From: JBQCDV01 sp051960855
GTDB lineage: Bacteria; Actinomycetota; Actinomycetes; JAJZTN01
Assembly: GCA_051960855.1 (NCBI GenBank)
Contig: JBQCDV010000116.1
Location: forward strand, 1 to 5,225
Direction of reading: 5' to 3'
DNA: 5,225 nucleotides
The notes under the pieces were generated by a model that was not told the DNA's origin, searched no databases, and worked only from the letters and a program-made list of their open reading frames with translations. Numbering within the stretch: position 1 is the stretch's first letter; the number at the start of each line of letters is the position of its first letter. Below are positions 1-4,979 of this stretch, piece after piece. The translations under genes and the position numbers were made by a program.

Positions 1-63
1 CGATGACGACAGCGACGAGCGAGGCTCGCCCCGCCCGCCACAGCCCGCGTCCCGGTCGCCGCA

Positions 64-83
64 CCTCACCAGGCTAGGTGGGG
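64..83 (+). terminator. Possible weak hairpin near the left edge
   Basis: CCTCACC (64-70) can pair with GGTGGGG (77-83) around a six-base loop, giving seven pairs including one G-U. A plus-strand reading frame that is open at the window's left edge stops at TAG 75-77 inside the loop. The hairpin could therefore mark the 3' end of a gene lying mostly outside the window. No T-run follows, and the 25-codon tail is Arg/Pro-rich and unrecognisable, so I do not call that tail a gene. Nothing else is supported in bases 1-137 except a Shine-Dalgarno-like GGAGG at 113-117. Confidence 0.25.
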
Positions 84-137
84 CTGCCGGATGTTTCCCG
101 TCCGGGGCCTTCGGAGGAGCGGCCTTGGCAGACACAC

Positions 138-334
138 ATGGCTGACAACAGCAAGCAGAACAAGCAGGGCGTCAACGTCACCGACGAGCAACGAGAAGGC
201 ACCCGAGGGCTACGCGCAGCCCGATGTGGACTCGCTGTTCCGACGCCGTGACTGGCACAACTGGGACTCGATGATCGAGGGGCTGCCCGACAACGGCGAC
301 GCGCGACACGCTGTACGACATGGCGCATCGGTGA
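138..334 (+). pseudogene. Small acidic protein gene broken by two +1 frameshifts
   Basis: No single frame is convincing here, but three successive frames join into one plausible protein. ATG 138 reads MADNSKQNKQGVNVTDE. After skipping C189 the next frame continues NEKAPEGYAQPDVDSLF and on to GLPDNGDA. After skipping C304 the third frame ends DTLYDMAHR with TGA at 332-334. The repaired protein has 64 residues, is hydrophilic and rich in Asp, Asn and Glu, and has a Trp pair (DWHNWD). About 58 of its 64 codons end in G or C, the usual bias for this genome. That bias is the main evidence that the composite frame was really coding. GGAGG at 113-117 lies 20 bases before the ATG, too far for a normal ribosome site, so the start is uncertain. 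I do not recognise the family. The two extra C bases may be true mutations or sequencing errors. If they are errors, this is an intact small gene. Confidence 0.5.
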
Positions 335-347
335 TGGCGCATCGGTA
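320..347 (+). repeat. 14-bp tandem duplication carrying MAHR-stop twice
   Basis: ATGGCGCATCGGT occurs at 320-332 and again at 334-346, a tandem duplication with a 14-base period. The first copy ends the repaired small gene as Met-Ala-His-Arg-TGA (stop 332-334). The second copy encodes the same four residues followed by TAG (346-348), in the frame used by the middle of the broken gene. Because 14 is not a multiple of three, the duplication gives the shifted frame a stop it would otherwise have met elsewhere. Confidence 0.75.
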
Positions 348-374
348 GGCGCAAACGATGGGAGAACGCCGCTA

Positions 375-409
375 GGGGTGGTCACTCGCGGTGTGCGAGT
401 GGCCGCCCC
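375..409 (+). terminator. Long GC-rich hairpin, likely terminator of the small gene
   Basis: Bases 375-389 pair with 395-409 in a 15-pair stem around the loop GGTGT. Two of the pairs (T379-G405 and T382-G402) are G-U. On the opposite strand these would be A-C mismatches, so the structure favours a plus-strand RNA. It lies 27 bases after the last small-gene stop (346-348) and about 40 bases before the HNH promoter. No U-tract follows, so termination is inferred from stem strength and position only. A leader or regulatory role cannot be excluded. Confidence 0.5.
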
Positions 410-418
410 CGCGGGCGG
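403..418 (+). other. Second hairpin overlapping the first one's 3' arm
   Basis: CCGCCC (403-408) and GGGCGG (413-418) form a perfect six-pair stem with a four-base loop. Its left arm uses bases that also belong to the right arm of the 375-409 hairpin, so the lower stem of the first and this hairpin exclude each other. In such GC-rich sequence this may be chance. Confidence 0.3.
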
Positions 419-448
419 TGTCGGCGCCCGTCGCCTCGCGCACCAAAA

Positions 449-471
449 CTGTCAGACCCCTTCCCTACCGT
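449..471 (+). promoter_or_regulatory. DNA-damage promoter of RecA-NDp/PafBC type
   Basis: The sequence CTGTCAGAC (449-457), then eight bases, then TACCGT (466-471), fits the published mycobacterial LexA-independent damage promoter TTGTCRGTG-N8-TANNNT. Six of the first nine bases match, including the central TGTCAG. The spacer is exactly eight bases, and the -10 element has all three fixed bases. In known cases this promoter is activated by PafBC after DNA damage, and 13E12-type genes are among the targets. It stands directly in front of a gene of that family, which makes a chance match less likely. The GTG at 470 overlaps the -10 element and is therefore a poor translation start. Confidence 0.72.
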
Positions 472-478
472 GAGGGAC

Positions 479-2749
479 ATGACGGGACGCGGCGAGACGG
501 GTGGCGAGGAGCGCGAGCAGCAGAGCGCTGCTGCGCCGACTGCCGGCTCTGGTTCAGCGTCAGGTTCGGCGTCCGATTCGGCGTGCGGTTCGGCGTCCGC
601 GCCCCGGTCCGAGTGGTGCGTCCCAGGAGTTGACGCCACCAGTGGTCCAAGGGGCTCGTCGTCGTCATCCGTCAACGAACCACTCGACCCGTCAGTCCCC
701 ATCGTGCAGGTTGTCTCGCAGGCGCGGACCAAGCTCACCGAGCTGCTGACGGCGGCTCAGCCCTCCGACGAGACGCGCGGCGAGCGCGGCCTCGGGAGTG
801 CTCCTCGTGGCCCCCGCGCCGCTCTCAGCGCTGTGCCGGACGGCTGCCTCGCCGGTCTCTATCGCGAGCTGGCGGGGCTGACGGCGGCGTGCGCGACCGC
901 CACCGCTGCGGTCGTCGCGGAGGCTGGAGCGCGTGATGTCCCCGCACAGGTCGGCGAGCGGTCCGTCTCGGGGTGGCTGCAGCGAGCCGGACGCCTGACG
1001 CGGGGGCAGGCGTCACACGAGCACGCAACCGCCTCGACCGTCCTCGCCGTGCCACCTGTCACCACGGGGTTGGCCCGCGGCGAGTTCGGCGTCCGCGCCG
1101 CCGCCATGCTGTCGCGCTCACTTCAGACGATCGGCGAGCTGCCCGGTGTCACCGAGTCGGTTTACCGGGAGGCTGAGTCGACAGCGCTGCGTCTCGCCGG
1201 TCAGCTCGACATCTCCCAGCTCGGACCAGCCCTGCAGGCGCTGGTCGAGGCCTTGACCACGACGCCTGACGTCGACGATGACGAGGCTGCCGCCTCCGCC
1301 GCCGAGGCGGCTGCAAAGGCGTGGCGCGAGCGCTACCTGGTGGTCAACACCGACACCGGCCGCATCACGGGACGCCTGCCGGTTCCCATGGCGCAGGCGC
1401 TGCAGTCAGCCCTCGACGCCCTCGCGGCCCACCGGAGCCGTGACCTACCGCCCGAGGCGCTGGCAGCAGCCGCTGCCGCCGGCGCTCGCGTGTGGATCGA
1501 CCACGTCGAGGGGTGCCCAGCCGACACCGGGGATGCGGTCATGGCAGCGCCAGCGCCAGATGGAGCCACTCCGCAGTCGGGCCCCAACTCGACGGCAGCC
1601 ACTGACGCCCCCACCACTCACGCCGCACGAGACGCCGTCGCGGCGGCCCACCCGGCACGAGACGCCCTCGCCACCGCTCACGCCGCACGGGACGCCGTCG
1701 CCGCTGCCCACGCCGCTGCCCGCTCCAAGAACCGGCGCGTGCGAGACAGCGCCTTTGGGCCCATCGCGGACGAGCTGCCGCTTGCGCCGGCAGAGGGGAA
1801 GCAGACGAGGGCGGCGACAGACGCGACCACGGCGTTCACGACGTCCTGCGGATGCCCCTGGCGCATCGAGTGGCCGCTGGAGTGCACCTGCGGCGGCGGC
1901 GAGACCGACCTGGCTGGGTGGCATGTCGAGGAGGGCGCCGACCATCCCGCCGACTCGCCAGATCGGCACGCGTCGGGCTGTCCCTTGGCCGCCACCGGGA
2001 TGCACGGGCACGACGAGTCAGGCGAGCCGCTGCTGCGCCGCACCCGTGCCCAGTCCCAGGCCGACGCCATCTTCGAGCTCGCTCGGCTCGGGCTCGACGC
2101 TCGGCTGCTTCCCACGCAGGACGCCGCGCCTCCACACCTGACCCTGCACGCAACACCCGCCGACCTCGACCGCGACCTGCCCACCGCGAGCTACCCCGAC
2201 GGCACGGCCGCCGACCCCAGCGCGGTCGCCGCCGTTCTGTGCGACGCGGTCATCACAACCGTGCTCTTCGACCCCTCCGGGCTGCTGCTCGGTGTCGCGG
2301 GCGACCAGCGGACATGGCCGCGCCGACTGCGGCGCGCGATCGCCGCCCGAGACCGGCGCTGCGCCTTCCCGGGGTGCGAGGCAGTCCCCGCGCTCTGCCA
2401 CGTGCACCACATGGTCCACGTCGAGCACGGCGGCCCGACCTGTGCCGACAACGGTTGTCTCCTGTATCCCCTCCATCACGCACTCGTCCACGACCTCGGC
2501 TACGACGTGCGCCTCAACCCGCGCAATGGGCGGCCGGAGTTCCAGCCTCCGGCCTGGGTCGACCCTCATCGGCGGTGGCGTCAGCATCCGCGCTACCAGC
2601 TCGAGCATCTGCGACGCACCGGGCAGCTGCCGCGCCCACTCGAGCGGGATCCGCGGCGGTGCCCTAGGCCGACAGCGCGACGACCAGGGCTGTGGAGCGG
2701 CGACGGGCCTGATTGGGCGCAGCCGCCCCACGATCCCGGCGGAGGGTGA
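479..2749 (+). CDS. DUF222 and HNH endonuclease domain protein (13E12 family)
   Basis: The product has 756 residues, long for this family (commonly about 400-550). It starts with a low-complexity Ser/Gly tail (residues 25-40 are four GSAS-like units). An Ala-rich DUF222 helical domain follows at roughly 119-341, then three 10-residue repeats (382-411), a cysteine cluster (C457, C459, C469, C471), and a C-terminal HNH domain at about 615-690. In the HNH domain I see C628, C633 and C640 as zinc ligands, the histidine pair H643/H644, N658 and H667. The usual fourth cysteine is Tyr663, with a Cys at 660 instead. HNH proteins are metal-dependent nucleases, and the role of DUF222-HNH proteins is not settled. 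I chose ATG 479 because the GTG at 470 lies in the -10 box and the ATG falls at the expected transcription start, giving a leaderless message. The 3' end (TGA 2747-2749) is followed by a Pro/Arg-rich tail-free gap. Family assignment is firm, nuclease activity is inferred. Confidence 0.9.
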   Translation: MTGRGETGGEEREQQSAAAPTAGSGSASGSASDSACGSASAPRSEWCVPGVDATSGPRGSSSSSVNEPLDPSVPIVQVVSQARTKLTELLTAAQPSDETRGERGLGSAPRGPRAALSAVPDGCLAGLYRELAGLTAACATATAAVVAEAGARDVPAQVGERSVSGWLQRAGRLTRGQASHEHATASTVLAVPPVTTGLARGEFGVRAAAMLSRSLQTIGELPGVTESVYREAESTALRLAGQLDISQLGPALQALVEALTTTPDVDDDEAAASAAEAAAKAWRERYLVVNTDTGRITGRLPVPMAQALQSALDALAAHRSRDLPPEALAAAAAAGARVWIDHVEGCPADTGDAVMAAPAPDGATPQSGPNSTAATDAPTTHAARDAVAAAHPARDALATAHAARDAVAAAHAAARSKNRRVRDSAFGPIADELPLAPAEGKQTRAATDATTAFTTSCGCPWRIEWPLECTCGGGETDLAGWHVEEGADHPADSPDRHASGCPLAATGMHGHDESGEPLLRRTRAQSQADAIFELARLGLDARLLPTQDAAPPHLTLHATPADLDRDLPTASYPDGTAADPSAVAAVLCDAVITTVLFDPSGLLLGVAGDQRTWPRRLRRAIAARDRRCAFPGCEAVPALCHVHHMVHVEHGGPTCADNGCLLYPLHHALVHDLGYDVRLNPRNGRPEFQPPAWVDPHRRWRQHPRYQLEHLRRTGQLPRPLERDPRRCPRPTARRPGLWSGDGPDWAQPPHDPGGG
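551..598 (+). repeat. Four 12-bp Gly-Ser-Ala-Ser repeats in the HNH gene
   Basis: Four adjacent 12-base units (551-562, 563-574, 575-586, 587-598) are variants of GGTTCGGCGTCC. They encode GSAS, GSAS, DSAC and GSAS. They lie in the disordered N-terminal tail ahead of DUF222 and look like products of slippage. The units use TTC-spanning codons (tca, tcg, tcc) unevenly, so the array is not perfectly homogeneous. Confidence 0.7.
1622..1711 (+). repeat. Three 30-bp Ala/Arg/Asp repeats between DUF222 and HNH
   Basis: Three in-frame 30-base units (1622-1651, 1652-1681, 1682-1711) encode AARDAVAAAH, PARDALATAH and AARDAVAAAH, residues 382-411. A partial unit (AAAR) follows. The units differ mostly at third positions, so they are not a very recent duplication. 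The composition suggests a helical, alanine-rich linker, with His and Asp/Arg recurring every ten residues. Confidence 0.75.
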
Positions 2750-2788
2750 CGCTCCTCGTCGAGGGCGGCCCCGCTCGAATCCCATGGT

Positions 2789-2808
2789 CCGCAACGCCAT
2801 GGTTGCGG
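2789..2808 (+). terminator. Hairpin between the HNH and 2H phosphoesterase genes
   Basis: CCGCAAC (2789-2795) and GTTGCGG (2802-2808) form a perfect seven-pair stem with a six-base loop, in the 71-base gap between the two genes. It may end the HNH transcript. It is only 12 bases before the chosen ATG of the next gene, so it could also act in that gene's leader. No U-tract follows. The sequence CCATGGT occurs twice here (2782-2788 and 2797-2803), so the stem is partly built on a short direct repeat. Confidence 0.4.
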
Positions 2809-2820
2809 CACGCTGCCCTC

Positions 2821-3366
2821 ATGACTGCGCTCGTGCGGCCATCGCCCACCGACTCGGCCGTCCTCACGCTGATGCCCGCCGTTGACCCCGTCGTTCGCGA
2901 ATACCGCCGCCGCTACGACCGCGCCGCTACCTGGGGGGTGCCGGCGCACGTGACGGTGCTGTATCCCTTTGTGCCGCCGGACCAGATCGACTTGCTCGTG
3001 CTCGAGCGTCTCGCCCACGCCGCACGCGAGGTCGCGGCGTTCGACGTGACGTTCGCGAGCATGAGTTGGTTCGGCGAGGACGTCCTCTGGCTGGCGCCCG
3101 CCCCCGCTGCGCCGTTCCAACAGCTCACCGCCGCGGTGTGCGCACGCTTTCCCGGCTACCTCCCGTACGACGGCGCGCACGACGAGGTCGTCCCGCACCT
3201 CACGGTCGGCGAGTCGCGGTTCGGCAGCGTCGCAGCCCTTCGCGCGGCCGCCAGCGAACTCGACGCGCACTTGCCTGTCTCGCAGCGCGTCACCGAGCTC
3301 GCCGTGCTCACCGGCGCTGACGCTCCTGAGTCGTGGCAGGTGACGGCGCGGCTACCTCTCGGGTGA
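2821..3366 (+). CDS. 2H phosphoesterase, '2'-5' RNA ligase' family protein
   Basis: The product has 181 residues and carries the two His-x-Thr motifs that define 2H phosphoesterases: H43-V-T45 (in PAHVTVLYPF) and H126-L-T128 (in VPHLTVGES). In this fold the two histidines face each other and act as general acid and base on cyclic or 2'-5' phosphodiester bonds. The segments around FDVTF, GEDVLWLAP and FPGYLPYDGAHD resemble a common actinobacterial subgroup annotated as RNA ligase-like. The true substrate is unknown, and ligation is not implied. No signal peptide is visible, so it is probably cytoplasmic. I chose ATG 2821. Earlier in-frame starts (TTG 2713, GTG 2746, TTG 2803) would add residues unlike the family, but no clear ribosome site precedes 2821. 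GTG 2746 overlaps the HNH stop as GTGA, so coupling to the HNH gene from that start remains an alternative. Confidence 0.85.
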   Translation: MTALVRPSPTDSAVLTLMPAVDPVVREYRRRYDRAATWGVPAHVTVLYPFVPPDQIDLLVLERLAHAAREVAAFDVTFASMSWFGEDVLWLAPAPAAPFQQLTAAVCARFPGYLPYDGAHDEVVPHLTVGESRFGSVAALRAAASELDAHLPVSQRVTELAVLTGADAPESWQVTARLPLG

Positions 3367-3398
3367 CCGTGGCTCCAGCGCTACGGCGCCGCGGTCAC
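3363..3398. terminator. Hairpin spanning both stop codons of convergent genes
   Basis: GTGACCGTGGC (3363-3373) pairs with GCCGCGGTCAC (3388-3398) in an 11-pair stem with one T-G pair, around a 14-base loop. The outer bases 3361-3362 can add one G-C and one G-T pair. The stem contains the TGA of the 2H gene (3364-3366), and the loop holds the complement of the TetR TAG (3381-3383). With only 14 bases between the two coding regions, this is the natural place for a bidirectional terminator. It has no T-runs, as is common in high-GC bacteria. Confidence 0.55.
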
Positions 3399-4061
3399 TC
3401 CGACTGCTCGCCCACTCCGACTGCTCGGCCACGACTCCAGCATGCGATGCAGCCCGTCGACCATTGCCCGGTAACTGCGCGCCACGTCGCGAGGCATCCC
3501 GAAGCCGCCTCCGCCCTCCAGCGCCGCGAAGCCGTGCAGCGCCGCGCGCAGGGCGCGGGCGGCGTCGATGGCCCTCGCGCCGCGAAGGCCGTAGCCCGAA
3601 AGCACGGCAAGAACGACGTCCAGCGTCGCCTGCGCGGCGAGGCGGTGCTGCTGCTGCACCTCCGCCGGAGCACCATCGGGCTGCTGCGCCTCCTGCGCGT
3701 CGCCACCATCCGGATGCTGCACCGCTGGCTCTCGCGACTGAGGGGGCCGAATCGTGGCGGCGTACCGGCCGGGATACCTCAGCGCGAAGCGTCGATACGC
3801 ATCACACACGCCCTGCAGCGCCTGCTCTCCGGAGACACCAGTAGCGGCCGCCGCCAGTGCCTCGGCCAGTTGCCGGGTGGCGAGGGCGGCGATCTCCTGC
3901 CGGAGGACCTCGAGCGACTCGACGTGCTTGTAGAGGCTGGGCAGGCGCACCTCGCAGCGCTGGGCGACTGCGGCAAGCGACAGCCGCTCCCACCCGAGCT
4001 CGTCGGCGACCTCGGCTCCGATGTCGACGACCCGCGCGCGGGACAGACCGGCCCTAGGCAC
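3381..4061 (-). CDS. TetR/AcrR family regulator with WHG-type C-terminal domain
   Basis: The product has 226 residues. Residues 8-55 form the TetR DNA-binding domain (RVVDIGAEVADELG, then the helix-turn-helix SLAAVAQRCEVRLPSLYKHV at 28-47). The C-terminal ligand or dimer domain ends in ALRAALHGFAALEGGGGFG (about 170-188), which matches the WHG domain. I chose GTG at 4061 because GGAGG lies seven bases before it. An upstream TTG (4085) would lack such a site. The start overlaps the hydrolase stop by eight bases, so the two are probably translationally coupled. It likely represses its own operon through the palindrome at 4932-4948, though this is inferred. Residues 108-139 form a Gln/Pro/Asp-rich stretch between two helices, absent as far as I recall in close relatives. 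The last residues are set by a 17-base duplication. The ligand is unknown. Confidence 0.88.
   Translation of the reverse strand: MPRAGLSRARVVDIGAEVADELGWERLSLAAVAQRCEVRLPSLYKHVESLEVLRQEIAALATRQLAEALAAAATGVSGEQALQGVCDAYRRFALRYPGRYAATIRPPQSREPAVQHPDGGDAQEAQQPDGAPAEVQQQHRLAAQATLDVVLAVLSGYGLRGARAIDAARALRAALHGFAALEGGGGFGMPRDVARSYRAMVDGLHRMLESWPSSRSGRAVGVTAAP
3396..3427. repeat. 17-bp tandem duplication in the TetR C-terminus
   Basis: CACTCCGACTGCTCG occurs at 3396-3410 and 3413-3427, a period of 17 bases, inside the last codons of the TetR gene. Seventeen is not a multiple of three, so the duplication shifts the frame. With both copies the protein ends SGRAVGVTAAP at TAG 3381-3383. With one copy it would run on through the hairpin to a TAG at 3352-3354 inside the convergent gene. 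Confidence 0.75.
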
Positions 4062-4911
4062 CGACAGCCCTCCGGCAGAAGGCAACGACAGCGGCGTTCA
4101 CCAGCTCGGGCTCCTGGACCTGCGGATAGTGCCCGGCCCCCTCGACCCGAACGACGTCGCCGCTCAACCGCTCGGCGATCCAGCTCGCCTCCGCGACGGG
4201 ATCGGCGAAGTCGGGGTCTTGAGTGCCCATCACGACGAGCACCGGAGCTTTCACCTCAGCGAGCCGTGCCTCCACTGGTGCGTGTGTCGTGCGCGTCGTG
4301 CGGGTGAAAGCACGGCGGTAGCCAGGACGACGCATACTGGCGACGACGGCACGGCGGTGCTCCTCGAAGTCCGACGGCCGATGCCCCGGGTACAGCTTCG
4401 GCAGATACGCGCCCCACACCCGCGTCGCCCACGGACCGCCCATGAGCAGCCGGAACGCCCCGACGAGGACGGGGTTCATCGGCGGGTTGCGCACAAAGGC
4501 TCCGATCAGCACCAATCCCGCCACGAGCTCGGGACGCTCAGCGGCAGCCCACGTAGCCGCGCCGGCTCCCATCGACGTTCCCATGAGAACGGCGCTGCCA
4601 CCGGCTGGCGCGAGGTGCTCCACGAGCGCGAGCAGGTCCGTCCCCGTAGCGACGTCGTCGTAGCTATCGAAGTCCGCGTCGCTGTCGCCGTGACCCCGCA
4701 GGTCCATCACCGCCACCCGGAAGCCGGCGGCGACCAGAGCCGGCACCGTGAACCGATAGGCCGCGGCCAACTCGCCCATGCCGGGGACACAGACGATGAG
4801 GGGGCCCTCACCGATAACCCGGTAGCCGATCGAGGCTGTGCGTCCGTCACGCAGGGGGCGCGCAAGACGGCGGACCGGGACGTCCACGAGGGAAACGGAA
4901 ACTTGGTTCAT
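4054..4911 (-). CDS. Alpha/beta hydrolase
   Basis: The 285-residue product has the full alpha/beta hydrolase signature. It shows the oxyanion-hole region VPGMGE (42-47), the strand and loop VMDLRGHGDSD (68-78), the nucleophile elbow GTSMGAG with S113, the acid D232 in VVMGTQDPDF, and the catalytic H261 in EGAGHYPQVQEP. A cap segment rich in Gly, Trp and Arg lies at about 140-205. No signal peptide is present, so it should be cytoplasmic. The family includes esterases, lipases, epoxide hydrolases and C-C hydrolases, and the substrate cannot be read from sequence. The ATG at 4909-4911 follows GGGAGG with a five-base gap after GGAGG, which makes the start secure. It is the first gene of the pair with TetR, and its stop lies inside the TetR start region. 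A promoter and likely operator lie just upstream. Confidence 0.92.
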   Translation of the reverse strand: MNQVSVSLVDVPVRRLARPLRDGRTASIGYRVIGEGPLIVCVPGMGELAAAYRFTVPALVAAGFRVAVMDLRGHGDSDADFDSYDDVATGTDLLALVEHLAPAGGSAVLMGTSMGAGAATWAAAERPELVAGLVLIGAFVRNPPMNPVLVGAFRLLMGGPWATRVWGAYLPKLYPGHRPSDFEEHRRAVVASMRRPGYRRAFTRTTRTTHAPVEARLAEVKAPVLVVMGTQDPDFADPVAEASWIAERLSGDVVRVEGAGHYPQVQEPELVNAAVVAFCRRAVGA

Positions 4912-4914
4912 CGG

Positions 4915-4920
4915 ATCCTC
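4915..4920 (-). promoter_or_regulatory. Ribosome binding site of the hydrolase gene
   Basis: On the minus strand GGGAGG is followed by about five bases and then ATG at 4911-4909. This is near-ideal Shine-Dalgarno spacing, and it fixes the hydrolase start. Confidence 0.75.
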
Positions 4921-4931
4921 CCGAGCGCTCC

Positions 4932-4948
4932 GGCTAATTGAATTAACC
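4932..4948. promoter_or_regulatory. Likely TetR operator, AT-rich 17-bp palindrome
   Basis: GGCTAATTGAATTAACC is a palindrome around G4940, with seven of eight base pairs matching. It lies a few bases downstream of the -10 element, over the expected transcription start, where a repressor would block transcription. Related half-sites follow: TTAGCT at 4954-4959 and TTAGCC at 4963-4968, the latter an inverted copy of GGCTAA (4932-4937). The stretch is markedly AT-rich against its surroundings. Binding by the neighbouring TetR protein is inferred from position and symmetry. Confidence 0.55.
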
Positions 4949-4950
4949 AG

Positions 4951-4979
4951 AAGTTAGCTTGCTTAGCCGACTCCGTCAA
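4951..4979 (-). promoter_or_regulatory. Promoter of the hydrolase-TetR operon
   Basis: On the minus strand TTGACG (4979-4974) is separated by 17 bases from TAACTT (4956-4951). This is a near-consensus -35 and a -10 of the TANNNT form accepted by actinobacterial primary sigma factors. Transcription would begin near 4944, about 33 bases before the hydrolase ATG. The -35 lies inside the end of the possible upstream minus-strand reading frame. Confidence 0.6.

Noticed and set aside
87..105. CCGGA and TCCGG as a hairpin
   Set aside because: A five-pair stem with a nine-base loop is expected by chance in sequence this rich in G and C.
74..385. Minus-strand 103-codon frame near the left edge
   Set aside because: It is opposite the composite small gene, which has much better codon bias, and the frame's product has no recognisable features.
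470..478. GTG at 470 as the HNH gene start
   Set aside because: It overlaps the -10 element of the promoter, so it would not be inside the mRNA.
1614..1720. Repeats in the HNH gene as a possible CRISPR array
   Set aside because: The units are adjacent with no spacers, stay in frame, and encode a continuous protein repeat.
2018..2800. Long minus-strand frame (260 codons) opposite the HNH domain
   Set aside because: It lies opposite strongly supported HNH coding sequence. Its composition is that of a reverse-frame shadow and it has no recognisable motif.
4059..4078. CTGTCGGTG on the minus strand at the TetR start, resembling a damage promoter
   Set aside because: No TANNNT element lies eight bases downstream, and the bases are explained by the TetR ribosome site and GTG start.
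3333..4307. Long plus-strand frame (324 codons) across the TetR gene and hydrolase end
   Set aside because: It is opposite two genes with clear domains and is made of low-complexity Arg/Pro/Ala residues typical of antisense frames in GC-rich DNA.
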